Shown here one piece after another: positions 13,092-24,108 of a DNA stretch of 64,000 nt. Origin of the DNA: Tetrahymena thermophila SB210. Its lineage: Eukaryota; Ciliophora; Oligohymenophorea; Hymenostomatida; Tetrahymenidae. The translations under genes were made by a program, and so were the position numbers. Every line of letters begins with the position of its first letter. The first letter of the stretch is position 1. The stretch is taken from positions 434,001-498,000 of the forward strand of contig NW_002476426.1 of the NCBI RefSeq assembly GCF_000189635.1, written 5' to 3'. Below the pieces are notes generated by a model, which was given only the letters and a program-made list of their open reading frames with translations, was not told the DNA's origin and did no database searches.

Positions 13092-13734
13092 GTGAATAGA
13101 GAGTAATTGAAAGATTAAATTAATATTTCATTTTTTAATAAGATAATATTTTAAAATATAAAAAATGTAATTTGTATTTTTTCTATTAAATTTTAGAATG
13201 CTTTTAAAAGTTTTTAATAAATCTAAATATTTAAAAAATTTTAAATAAAAAATTGTCTTATTAATATTCATTTTAAAAAGTTTAAATGTTGTTTTTGAGT
13301 AAGTTTCAATACTTAAATGAGTTTCTTTGGCTTTGAATTTGATGTAATAAATCATAGAAATGAATATTGATAATTGATACATGGAAGGAATTGATATTTA
13401 ATGTTTAAATAAAATAATATTTTTAAATATTAAATAGCTTTATTAGATCAATCTTAATTTGTTTAAACTATCTAATTAATAATTATTAATATTCATTTTA
13501 ATAGGTTTAAATCTTATAAGTCAAAAAGTCTCATTAAGTATTTTAAAATATAAATATTAGGAAAAAAAGGTATATAATAAATATAAAAATTATATTTATT
13601 TAAAAATAAATAAACTCTAATAAAAATATAATAATTATAATATAAATTTAATACAAATTTAATTAATTAAATAATTCTTTTCTAACTTAAAATTAACTTA
13701 AAATAAATCATAATTATTGGTAAAATAACTAAAT

Positions 13735-14358
13735 ATGATGTAAAAATTAAAAAAAAAGATAGATAGATCTTATGATATATTTTAGTTGATTTTATAAAAA
13801 TTAATTATTTGTGAAACTTTAGAATTTATTTTAAAATTATTTTAGAATAATTTTATAAAAAATAAGAAATTAAGTAAGAATTTTTAAAAAGAATAAAAAT
13901 TAATAAATTTATTTATTTATTATATTAAATTTCAAAGTGTTGTAATTATTTTTGATTAATTTAGTATTTAGATGGTATAACTAAAATTAATGAAATATTC
14001 AATAAGAGCAATATTGAATGATTAGTTGCTTAATTAAATTTAATTGGAAATTTTATGCTAATTTATTAAATAATGTTTAAACTAAAAAAAATTATTAAAA
14101 TTTAAATTAGATTTTACTTATTGGAATTTAATTAATTTTGGTAAAAATATAATAAACCATTTCTAGCTATATGATTATGCAAACCATAAAGCTGCGAAGG
14201 GGTTTAATTGGAGTTTAATCTACAGTTGCGGTTATAGATATATTGATATGAAATCCAATAATACTGGGATGGCGACTGCAAAAAATAGGGCAGTAGAATA
14301 CTTAAAAGGAACACAGCTCAATTTTAATAAATTTTATGGGTGGGAGATACAAAATTGA
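13735..14358 (+). CDS. Orphan open frame of 207 codons with protein-like C-terminal third
   Basis: Starts at tandem ATGs (13735, 13738) and ends at TGA 14356-14358. The first two thirds are low-complexity and could be open by chance, because only TGA stops translation. From about 14160 the GC content jumps and the frame reads as convincing protein: NHKAAKGFNWSLIYSCGYRY, then NTGMATAKNRAVEYLKG, ending FYGWEIQN. I do not recognise the family. It lies between the ends of the two FYVE/TBC paralogues. It could be a real small gene, the last exon of a decayed gene, or a transferred fragment. Confidence 0.35.
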
Positions 14359-14653
14359 ATCTGATTAAAGATATATCTGATAAAATTGAAATATAAAACT
14401 GAAGATAAAAAGATATATGCAAATTTATTAAATGCTTTAAATTAAAAATAAATACAAAAATACTCTCCTTAATAAGAATTTTATAAGTATTATTTAGTTT
14501 AATTTTAAATTTGAAAATAGGTCAAGGAAAAACTCCAATCGTAATTTTATTGCTTACTTTGGATATTATATTCTTAGCTTAATTTTAAATGTTTTTGTTT
14601 AATTTGAAATAGAATTATTAATATAAGATTTTATCAATAATGTGTTTGCCTCT

Positions 14654-16509
14654 TCAAACTATTTAGCTTTTAAATGACTAAGTACTTTAATTAAATAGAT
14701 TCTTTTTACGTGCCTCTAATATTTTAGTTCTAGAAGCTATTTCTAAATCTTACTGCTTTAGATCTTCTTCTAATTATCTTATTTTTGATTTTAATTGATT
14801 CTATCTGTTTAAATATCTCATTTCTATCACTTCTCTACTTTCAGCTTTTTGTTTACTTGATTTTTATTTTTATTCTACTCTATCTAAAAGCTCTTTGATT
14901 TTACTCTCACCTTATTATATTGATTCCTTTAGATTTTATTCTTACTCTTCTAGCTCTTTCTGTTAGCTTTTTAAACTTGAAACGCTTAACTGTAATTTGG
15001 TTTCTTCTTACATTTATCCATGAATACTGATTTCAGTAACAAATTTCATGGTATCTAATTCTGATTCAATTTAATCTTACTAACTCTGCTTAATACCAAT
15101 TTCTGTTTATAAATTACACATTAGCTCGATTAACTATTCCTTTTATACTTCTAATTTTTAGTTTTACTTATATAGGCTATATATTTGGCTAATATTATAA
15201 TTTAATATGTTAATTGAGTTATTTTTGGAAATAATTTGTTTACTTTGTACTAGTAATATTATCTAAAAACTCATGCAACTGTATCTTAAAATTATTTATT
15301 TTAGTCATAGTTGTGTTGTATAAAATATCTTAATAAATATTGCTGCTTTAATTTATAATGGCATCGTAATTAATTAGTGATATTATCATGATATACTCGT
15401 CCACATTATAAAACTGTTAATTTAGATAATAATTAATTAGTAAAAAATATTTTATCTTTATTTACACTCTTTTCTTTCATTAAATTTGAAAAATAAACAA
15501 AGGTTTCTCTGTAAGATGTAAAGCCTATCACAAAAGAAGAGTAGAACTTTAATATATTATTCTATAGAAATTCTTCGTATTTAGCTCTAATGGTTTCAGA
15601 TTAGCTAACACAATTAAATTTTAAAGTTAGTGATGACATTTCTTTTACTCTTTTCTGTAAAACTTCTTTGTTGCAATTGCTTGGCCATATTTTTTCAGGC
15701 ATTATTTCAGTGAAAAGTTTTAAAAAGCAAAAATACGCTAGACTCTCTTCCATAAAAAATAAAAGGAAAACAACTAAACTTTTCATATAAGCTGAGTAAC
15801 CTACCTCAGGCTTAATATATATAAAAGCTAATAATATATTCTTCACTGGTCTTATTGTATCTTAATTTTATTGAAATCCTATTTTATATAAAAAGTCTAA
15901 AAATGAAAAGTTCATATTGCTTCCTTTCAAGTTAAAGCTATCACTATCTAGCAAAACTTTTTCAAAGAGAGGAATCTATTTTTTGATTGAATCTACATTC
16001 TTGCTTATTTATGTCTATATTTCTTAGTACTCTTCATTAAGAACTTTAAAATCTCTTTTATTTTAAATATTTATTAATCAGAAAATATGTTTATTGATAA
16101 GGACAACTTAAGTATTACTTATCAAGCAAATGCTGAGCCCATTCTCTACCTATACTAGATTACTAACACCATTTGGGTTTAAACTTTAAAAAAAAAAGGT
16201 ATTAATTGAATATTCAAATCTTTTTTAATTAATACCTGCATAATTTGCTTTTGCATAAAAATACACTCATCAACGCAAGGTTGACAAATAGATTTGCTTT
16301 AATTTCCCCTATTTTAATTTTATTTATCATTCTTATAGCAACAATTATGGATAACTTTAAAATAAATACTTCTAATAACACTTTTCACAAAGAGCTCTTG
16401 AACAACGAAGACAATACTCTAAGTTTACTAGTTTTTTATGGCATACTTAACAAGATGTTTTTTCCCTAAGTTAGCTTTAGCTTCTATAATTATCTTCAGC
16501 TCTATTCAT
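14654..16509 (-). CDS. FYVE-like zinc finger, TBC-like domain and coiled-coil protein (paralogue B)
   Basis: ATG 16509-16507, stop TGA 14656-14654. The first exon gives CQVCHKKL, CLRCSRALCEKC, and after an intron joined in phase CQPC: the pattern C-x2-C-x9-C-x2-C-x4-C-x2-C-x8-C-x2-C of a FYVE-type finger, again without the basic RHHCR stretch. An intron of about 50 nt precedes FKPKW, then another joins LLDK to DFKVLNEEY in phase. The TBC-like domain follows, with IYIKPEVGYSAYMKSLVVF. The normal TBC motif is PEVGYCQGM; here the glutamine position is replaced (YSAYM) and I see no arginine finger, so GAP activity is unlikely. The last 130 residues are coiled coil (LKSQQKELEEQEQNLKES). Paralogue of the gene at 11251-13091. 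Confidence 0.68.
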
Positions 16510-17063
16510 TATATGTTCTACTTTTGATAATTTTTTTAATTTTTATAATAAGATTTTTTCTGCAAATAATTAATTAGCATGAAATAATATCAAAAATTAG
16601 TGAGAGGATTGATTTACTACTTTTCTATTTCAAAATCAAAAGATTTCTGGTTAGTTTTTAATAAGGTTGTTTGCTATTATTAAATCACTATTTAGTATTA
16701 TAAATAAATATAATATATAATTGTTTTTTATGTATTTAAAGTTAACTTTTTTTTTCAGTACAAACTCTCATTTGTGAACAATTACTTAATATACCCTTAA
16801 AAAAATTTTTCAAAATAATACTTAAAATTTACAATTTAGGCATGGAATTTTAAATTGACAGTAATAAATGAGGAACACAAGTATTTGACATTAATAAGGT
16901 TTTCTTTTGATTGATTAAAATTTGTATTATGAAATAATTATTGCCTAATTAATATTAACAACTCTAAAAATAAAAACAAAATTATTACACTTGACATATA
17001 TTTTTATAAACACTTACATTATATCTAAAAATAAATATTTAATATATATTTTTATTAATTAAT
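16510..17063. other. Intergenic spacer
   Basis: AT-rich spacer upstream of the paralogue-B start and downstream of the 17064-18365 gene. No protein-like frame or site was recognised. Confidence 0.5.
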
Positions 17064-18365
17064 TCACTTATATTTCAATTTAGAATCATTGAAATTGAAT
17101 GATTAGTATTCACTTTAAATGTTAACTTCCTTTTTCTATGCTTATCTTATCATCCTTAAAATGGTCTTTTAGTATTCTGGTATTTCGACTCTACGCACTT
17201 TTTCTAAATTCTTTTTGTATTAATCTTAATAATCTTTTTCAATTTATTCATAGTATGTTTTTAATTTTTGAGTTAGTCCACATTTTGGGAAAAATTTATC
17301 AAATTATAGCCTTTTTAGATTAAAAGCTAAATTTTTATCTACATCTTTACTGTTTATTTTTTGTTTAATATCTTATTCATTTTAGCTTATTATTTCCTCA
17401 AGAGAATTTCTATTTTCAAAAAGCTGTGTTGACTTATTCTCAGTATTTTCTGTAAGAAACATACTCTCTGTAGTAGACATTTAAGTATTCAATGTTTTAA
17501 TTAGAGCAAAAGGACTATTATCTGAAATTGAAACTCCCCTCTTTCTAACTTAGAATGGTTACACTGTTTTATTATATTTAGTAAATAGCAAAGATTCGTT
17601 TTTGCTTTATTAATTTTAAGAATTTGCTATATATCTAGTTTAGTTATTATTTTTTTCGCAGAGTAACTAGAAATTACTCAACCTTTTAGTATGAGGCACT
17701 TGTACCTAGGCTATTTTGGAGAAGTTAGGTAATTTTTCACTCTATAAGCCCTCAAAATTGTAAGTTTACTTATTTTCTTTATTTGAGCTCTGCTTACGGT
17801 CAGTATTGCAGCTTAAATAATTTGAAACACATAAAGCTTGGTTAACATCAAAGTAATTTTGAGAATGAATTAACTATTGATTTTAAGTATTTAAATGGGG
17901 CTAAGATATCTAACCAGTGACACTTCTTTTTCTATTTAAAATAGCAGGTTTTGCAGAAGCTAATCTTTTAAAAGCACTTCCTTCGCTCAAACTTCTAAAT
18001 CTATTTAAATAAGGCAACTTATCTGAAGAGGCTTGTTTAGGTATTAATTGAATTGGGTTAAAATTATTAATTGAGCACTAATATAACTTATGATTTTAAG
18101 TATTATGAGCATCTTTGCTATATGATTATAATTTTTTATTTAGCAAGCTAGTAAGATTGAACTTTAATGATTATTAATCTTGAGCAGAGTACCTTTTTTA
18201 GCTAACTTGCTTGTCTACTAAAAGAGTGCTTCCATGTTGTTCATTAATGACTTTAAAATGCTCAACAGAACCGCAGCTCTAAATAATTCTTTTCTTGACA
18301 TTACCATATTAAAGCTTACTTAGATTGGGCTACTAATAACCTGTTGTCAAAAGAATGTTTTACAT
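17064..18365 (-). CDS. Unrecognised Gln/Asn/Ser-rich protein, 433 residues
   Basis: Single exon, ATG 18365-18363 to TGA 17066-17064, exactly 434 codons. The protein is polar and apparently disordered, rich in Gln, Asn, Ser and Lys, with basic serine clusters such as RFRSLSEGSAFKRLASAKPA that could be kinase targets. The last 90 residues are more ordered and charged (KKNLEKVRRVEIPEYQKTIL), possibly a helical module. No signal peptide or membrane segment. No family recognised. Its less AT-rich composition than the flanks, the clean ATG-to-TGA frame and normal scattered TAA/TAG glutamines support it as a real gene. Confidence 0.7.
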
Positions 18366-18866
18366 CTTTACTTAATTATTCTTTTTAATTAGAAATTATG
18401 CTTACTATTTCAAATCGAAATGAATTATCAAATTTGTTAAAGAAAAATATTAATTTTTATAACAATATTTACCACACTTTTATCAATAAGGCAATTAAGC
18501 CTTAGAGTAAGATTTTTGGATTTTTATATCTTCATTTAGAAATCAGAATATAACCATCATTTAAAATAGTTGTAAAAATACAAATTATTAAAAGGGCTAG
18601 TATTCCTTTATCTAATTTATAAACATATAAAAGTTATTTTTAATAAATGAAAAAATAATTGTTGAGAAAATAAATATATTTCCTATTTTATTTCAGTATT
18701 TCCAAATATAAAATCAAAAAAATACTGTTTAAAATTTCATTAATTTAAAACAATTAACAACTCTATTTCAAAATCCTTTTTTTTTATCCTAAATAAAAAA
18801 GATTAAAAAAATTTTGTATTTTTTAAATCAATAAATAAGAGCTTTATTTCATTTGAATTTTTTCCA

Positions 18867-19238
18867 TCAATTTTTTTTAATTTAGTAAAAAAATATTTAA
18901 AGTAAATATATTATGGTAAAGAATGTAACAATCTTATATTTGAGTATAAATTTAAACAAATAATTTGTATGTTATTGAATAAATATAATTAAATTAATAT
19001 CCTTTTGATTATAAAATTATTTAAAATAAAAATATAGGTTTAAATTATTGTTTGAGCAAATGAAAAGATATTCTTTTCTAATAAGCATAGATTATGTTTT
19101 ATCTGCAAATAAACATTTATTTGTCTTATAAAATCTATCATACAACTTCTTTTGCTTTTCTTATGACCCTAACCCCATTATTAAAGTGTCAAATGTTTTG
19201 AAAGGTATTAAGGGAAATAAACAGTTGGTTTTCTTCAT
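18867..19238 (-). CDS. Possible small gene, 123 codons
   Basis: ATG 19238-19236, TGA 18869-18867. The first 60 residues look like protein (MKKTNCLFPLIPFKTFDTLI, then KKLYDRFYKTNKCLFADK); the rest is Phe/Ile/Leu/Tyr-rich, as expected from AT-rich noncoding DNA or a membrane segment. It stands alone inside a 2 kb spacer. No family recognised. It may be a first exon, a fragment or chance. Confidence 0.3.
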
Positions 19239-20456
19239 ATTTGAAAATTATTTTTTTCTCCTTCAAATGAAAATAAAAACTTTAGCAGTTCTAGTAATAA
19301 ACATTATCCTTAGTAGATATATATTAATTAATATCTTCAATATTTATATTAACCTATTTATCAATTATTTCATTAATGTGAAAATAAATTAATCGCTTTT
19401 TTAATAAATTAACTTTGAAAATTATTTTTATCAATATCATTTTTAAGCAAAATTAAAAAATTAACTGAAAATAAAAATATAAGCTTTATAGTTTAATTAT
19501 TTTTTTATTGTGAATATAATAATTAATATTTTATGAACCCAATCATAAAGTTACTATTTTTAATTTATTTGCTTTTCTAAATATACAAAGTACAAATTTT
19601 TTATTTTATTTTTTTTAATCTTAATAAAATTAATTTAGAATTAATTTTATAAAGAAAATATTTATTAAAATTTTTTAATTTTTATTTCTTTACTAAAAAT
19701 ATAATTGAAATTTTATTAGCTTAATGCTTTTAGAAGTAATTTAGGATTAATAAATATTTGAAAGTGTTATTCATCTATAATTTTAATTTGGTATCAAGTA
19801 TTTTGTTAACTATCCAAATAATCAATCAAGTATAATTAAGATAAAATAAAGATCATCTAAATATATGTTTTTCCATAAGATTTTATTAGAATAAATTAAT
19901 TTAAAGTAATCACGTAATTTATTTTGAAAAGTAGCATTTTTATATTTTTTAATGCCAATTTGAAGATAAATCACACATAAATTTAAGTTTTTATTTTTAA
20001 TTTTAGTCAATTTATTTTTAAAATTAAATTAAATAGTTTTCTATTTTATATGCTATCTTATAATATAACTAATAAAATTTTATTCCATAAAATGTTCCGG
20101 AAAATTTCAAATCTTTGAATAAATAGAAATCTATTAAAAGTATTTATCCTTTGATACATCATAAAATTATTAGTACGTAAAAAAGATGAATATTATTGCT
20201 CTAATAGTATAATTATTTGATTATTTATAGAAGTAAACTAATATCAGAGTCACTAGACTTTATTATCAAAGGTCAGAAACTCAATTAATTTCATTATTAT
20301 CAAGATCAAACTTAAAAATTTTTAGAGAAGAAAATTAGCGATTTTAATCTTAAATTAAACTATAAAAACTGAGAGGAAATTTAGGAGTCACTCATAAACA
20401 AAAAAATTAAATAAAACAAAAAGAAATCAAAAATCGTAGTAAAATATTAAAAATCT
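19239..20456. other. Intergenic spacer upstream of ZIP transporter
   Basis: Very AT-rich. The last 250 bases before the ZIP start are slightly less so and probably hold the promoter and leader. No known metal-response element recognised. Confidence 0.5.
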
Positions 20457-21743
20457 ATGAAGCAATCCCTATTTTCTAACAAGTTGTTGAACTACAGAAG
20501 TTTATTTTTAAATATAGTAATTTTTATTATTATTTTAAATAAATTTGCTTACTGTGCAGACGAACATCATGAAGATCACGATCATGACCATGATGAAGTT
20601 AATGAAACTTTAATTAGCGAAACATTTTCAACTGAAGAGTCTTGGGCATATGGTATGCTAACAGGTGTAATGCTTGGAATTCTTGGATTTATCTGCTCTG
20701 CTTTTGTTGTTATCGTAAAAAAATATACAAAAATTTCGTTCGATCCATTTTTGAAGGTGCTTATTGCTTTTGCAGCTGGTGCTTTGATTGGAGACGCTGT
20801 TGTTCATTTACTTCCTCATGCATTTGGTAGTCATAGTCATGAAGAAGCATCTCATGATCATGAGCATGAACATGAACATGAAGAGCATGCAGAGGGTGAA
20901 GGTGTTTCTATGTAGCTATTGTCATTCTTTATCTGTCTTGGAATATTTGTCTTTGCTCTTATTGAAAGGATTTTTCACATGCTAGGAATAGCTCATTCCC
21001 ATGGCTTAGAAGATTCACATAGTCACTCCGAAGGACATGAATGTCATAACCATAAATAAATAAATGCTAGAGTTTCAAGTGAATCCATCAAATTAACTAG
21101 CAACCCTACTTCAACTGAATATAATTTAACTAACATCGAAAAAGAGAACCTGAAATAAAATTCTGACCAATAAAACTAGGAAATATAATAAGAACCAGAA
21201 AATAAGGAAGTACAATAAAATAAAGTTGAAGAATTATCAGTTAAATAGATAGACTTGACAATAGGATGGAAGAATAAAAAACCTGAAGGATACATGAACT
21301 TAATTGCTGATTTTTTACATAACATTATGGATGGAATAGCATTAGGAGTTTCATTCACATCAACAACTAAATCAAAAGCAGCAAGTACTATAGTAGCTAT
21401 TGTTGCCCATGAAATACCTTAAGAAATGGGTGATGTTTCTATTTTGTTGAATTCGAATTTTAGTGGACTTTAGGCTATTTTATGCAATGGTATTATTAAT
21501 TTCTCTGGTCTAATTGGAATTATTATTGGAATATCCGTTGCAAGTCTAAGTGAAAACGCTGAACGCATAATGAATTGCTTTATAGCTGGTAATTTCTTGT
21601 TTATAGGAGCAGCAGAAATGCTACCAAAACTTTCTGAAGAAAAAAATAACAAGACTGCTTTCTTATAATTGTTTGGTTTATGCGTAGGTTTTGGAGTCAT
21701 GTTTTTGATCACTTTAGCAGAATCAGATGATCATTCTCATTGA
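20457..21743 (+). CDS. ZIP-family zinc transporter (SLC39, LIV-1-like)
   Basis: Single exon, 428 codons, ATG 20457, TGA 21741-21743. An N-terminal signal peptide (about residues 1-33, ending FAYCADE) is followed by a His/Asp stretch (HHEDHDHDHDE), then membrane segments. Two more His-rich loops follow (SHSHEEASHDHEHEHEHEEH and SHSHSEGHECHNHK), typical zinc-sensing loops. The metal path is clear: HNIMDGIALGVSF in TM4 (about residue 287) and HEIPQE in TM5 (about residue 317). Most LIV-1 members have HEIPHE; here the second histidine of TM5 is glutamine. It moves Zn2+ into the cytosol from outside or from a secretory compartment; the KE4/ZIP7-ZIP13 branch (ER/Golgi) is plausible. Confidence 0.9.
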
Positions 21744-22237
21744 TAAATTTAAAATATTCTTAATAAATTATATAAGAAATATTTATAAAATAATTATATT
21801 TTATTTGAAAATCAATCACTATCTCACTATTAAAAAATTAATAATAATTTATTTCTTTCGTAACTAATTTATAGCAAACACAAATTAATTGAATGGTTTT
21901 TGTTATCAAAATACATTTAAAAGTAAAGCTGTTAAAGTTAACTTCAAAATTTTAATAATTAAATCTTTTTTAAAAATTATTAAGTTTTTATTTGCAAAAT
22001 AAAATTTTTTACTTTTAAATAATTTTATTATATATTTTTAAATAAATTAATTTTATTCAGCTTTTTAATATGAATTTATAATTTGAAAAATAAAAATCTC
22101 ATAGAGACTTGTTTGCTTAATTATATTTACATAATATATCTATTTTATTTATGTGTTTATAAAGATATTAATAATATTAAAGATTACTTGATAATAAATT
22201 AAAAACAACTAATTATATATTAATTTTTATCAAAGGA
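21744..22237. other. Intergenic spacer
   Basis: AT-rich 3' flank of the ZIP gene and 5' flank of the LRR gene, which are in tandem. No site recognised. Confidence 0.5.
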
Positions 22238-23782
22238 ATGAAACGCTTTTTAATAATGAAAATTAAGGAGTACTAGAAGTACTTGTCTTAAGATTTACCA
22301 ATACTAGATAGCAATGGAGATAATACAGCAATAATAAATTTTGATTTCAATGAGAATTCAAATGAATTTTTAGAAAATTATGATAAAATTGAGTAGGAAT
22401 ATTAATTAGGACACAAAAATAATGATTTGGAATTGAAAGAAACAAGTTTGTTAAAATCTAAATTTGGATCTAAACTAAATTTATCCAATCAAGAAAACAA
22501 ATTAATGGATGCGATGAAACTCTCAGACAGTGATATTGAGGGTTTCCTAGAAATAATTTCTAATAATTCTACTTTTAAGGGAGAGTTAATCTTTTCAGAT
22601 CACAGACTGACCAATTAAGTTATATATTTTACAATTTGCAATATTTATTAATTAATAAAATAAAATGGAAAGTTGAGTAAAACAATTTTTTATTTAATCT
22701 ATAGACAAGCATAAGAATTGCAAAAATATTAGAAAAAAACTCACCATTTATTACAGGCATCTCTCTTAATGATATAGAAGGATTCTCTTATATTTGTGGT
22801 TAAAATATTGGAGAAGCTATCAAAAAAAACAAAACTCTCAGAAAGCTTCATTTGCATAATGCAAAATTAGGAACAAAAGGGGCAAAGTCAGCTAATTATT
22901 AAACAACAAAATAATATTTAAATGCTTAATATTTTATTATAAATTATGAAATAGTCGTGTTATTGAAGGTTTAAAATCAAATAAGTACATTGAAGATTAT
23001 GATTTGGGCTAACTAACAAACGAAAGTTTAAGTTATTTAGTAAAGTTTATAAGCTAAGAGCACATTGTATAAAATTTAAGCTTTTCAGAGGGTAAATAAT
23101 AATTATTTTATTTAAAAATGCAAATATATCATTTAATTAAATAAATAAATTAGATTTAGCAGAGCCCTGGAAGGAAAACACTAAGCATGAGTTCTTAAGA
23201 GCATTAAGAGATAATTCATATAATAAATAATTACAATCAATAGATATATACAGTGAAAGATTGGAAGAGAATTAGACGTAAGCTATTTAAATTAAATAAA
23301 AATAAAAATGTTTTTGTCTAATAATAAAAGTTTTATTGCTGAAATTGCAATTTTGTGCTAGCATAATAGGAGAGCAATGATTACATAAAAAAATAATGAA
23401 TACAAAAGCAAAGAATTAAATACTAGTCACTCTGAATATTATGATGGGTAAACAAACAATTAAATTTAGATGAAAATCGAATTTATTTTAAACAAACATG
23501 TATTTCTAAACAAATAGAGATAATCATGCAAAGAATGCATTCTAGTTTTCAGTCAAGACATATATGTCAAATGTAATTGAAACTTTGTTGGATGAAGGAT
23601 TGTATTATTTAGAAAAAGAGAGATCCAACATTACCAGGGATGAAAAAATATTTGAAATAAACAAATAGCATGTAAATAAGGAGATTCTAGACGATATATT
23701 TAAGGCAGATGGATCTCTTCTTGTACTAGCTAGGTATATGATAAACAAAATCGAAAAGAATAAAGAATTATCAGGGGAGTGA
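22238..23782 (+). CDS. Leucine-rich-repeat (ribonuclease-inhibitor-like) protein
   Basis: ATG 22238, TGA 23780-23782, with introns near 22619-22704, 22890-22950, 23096-23157 and at least one around 23280-23540 whose borders I could not fix. After an Asn/Asp-rich N-terminus the exons read as irregular LRRs: LSDSDIEGFLEIISNNSTFK, ISLNDIEGFSY, then GEAIKKNKTLRKLHLHNAKL, which is the RNI-type repeat seen in many ciliate proteins. The C-terminal part is helical and acidic (ETLLDEGLYYLEKERSN). Such proteins usually act as binding scaffolds; no specific role can be given. Confidence 0.65.
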
Positions 23783-24108
23783 GCTTAAATTCATTTCATA
23801 ATAATATATAATTGATCATCAGATAGATAAATAAATAAATAATCTTTACAAAATATAAAATAATATTTATAAAACAAAAGTTGTCAAGAAAATAGATTAT
23901 TAAATAAATAAATAAAGTTTTATATTTTTATACATAATTTTAAATTAATTACTAAGTTATTTATTTGTTAACCATTAATTAATTAATTGATTTATTGAGT
24001 TTGTTTGAATGGTTTGTTCTTAATATGTTTTGTTTAAATTAATTATTTTACTAACTAAGTGAGACTAGTGAGACTGTGTTTTTTATTTGAAAAATTATCT
24101 TAAATGTA
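23783..24108. other. Convergent intergenic spacer
   Basis: Short AT-rich 3' flanks of two convergent genes. Nothing recognisable. Confidence 0.5.

Noticed and set aside
19168..19177. CCCTAACCCC, resembling a telomere repeat
   Set aside because: A single short copy; Tetrahymena-type telomeres are tandem CCCCAA. It is also inside a plausible small open frame on the other strand.
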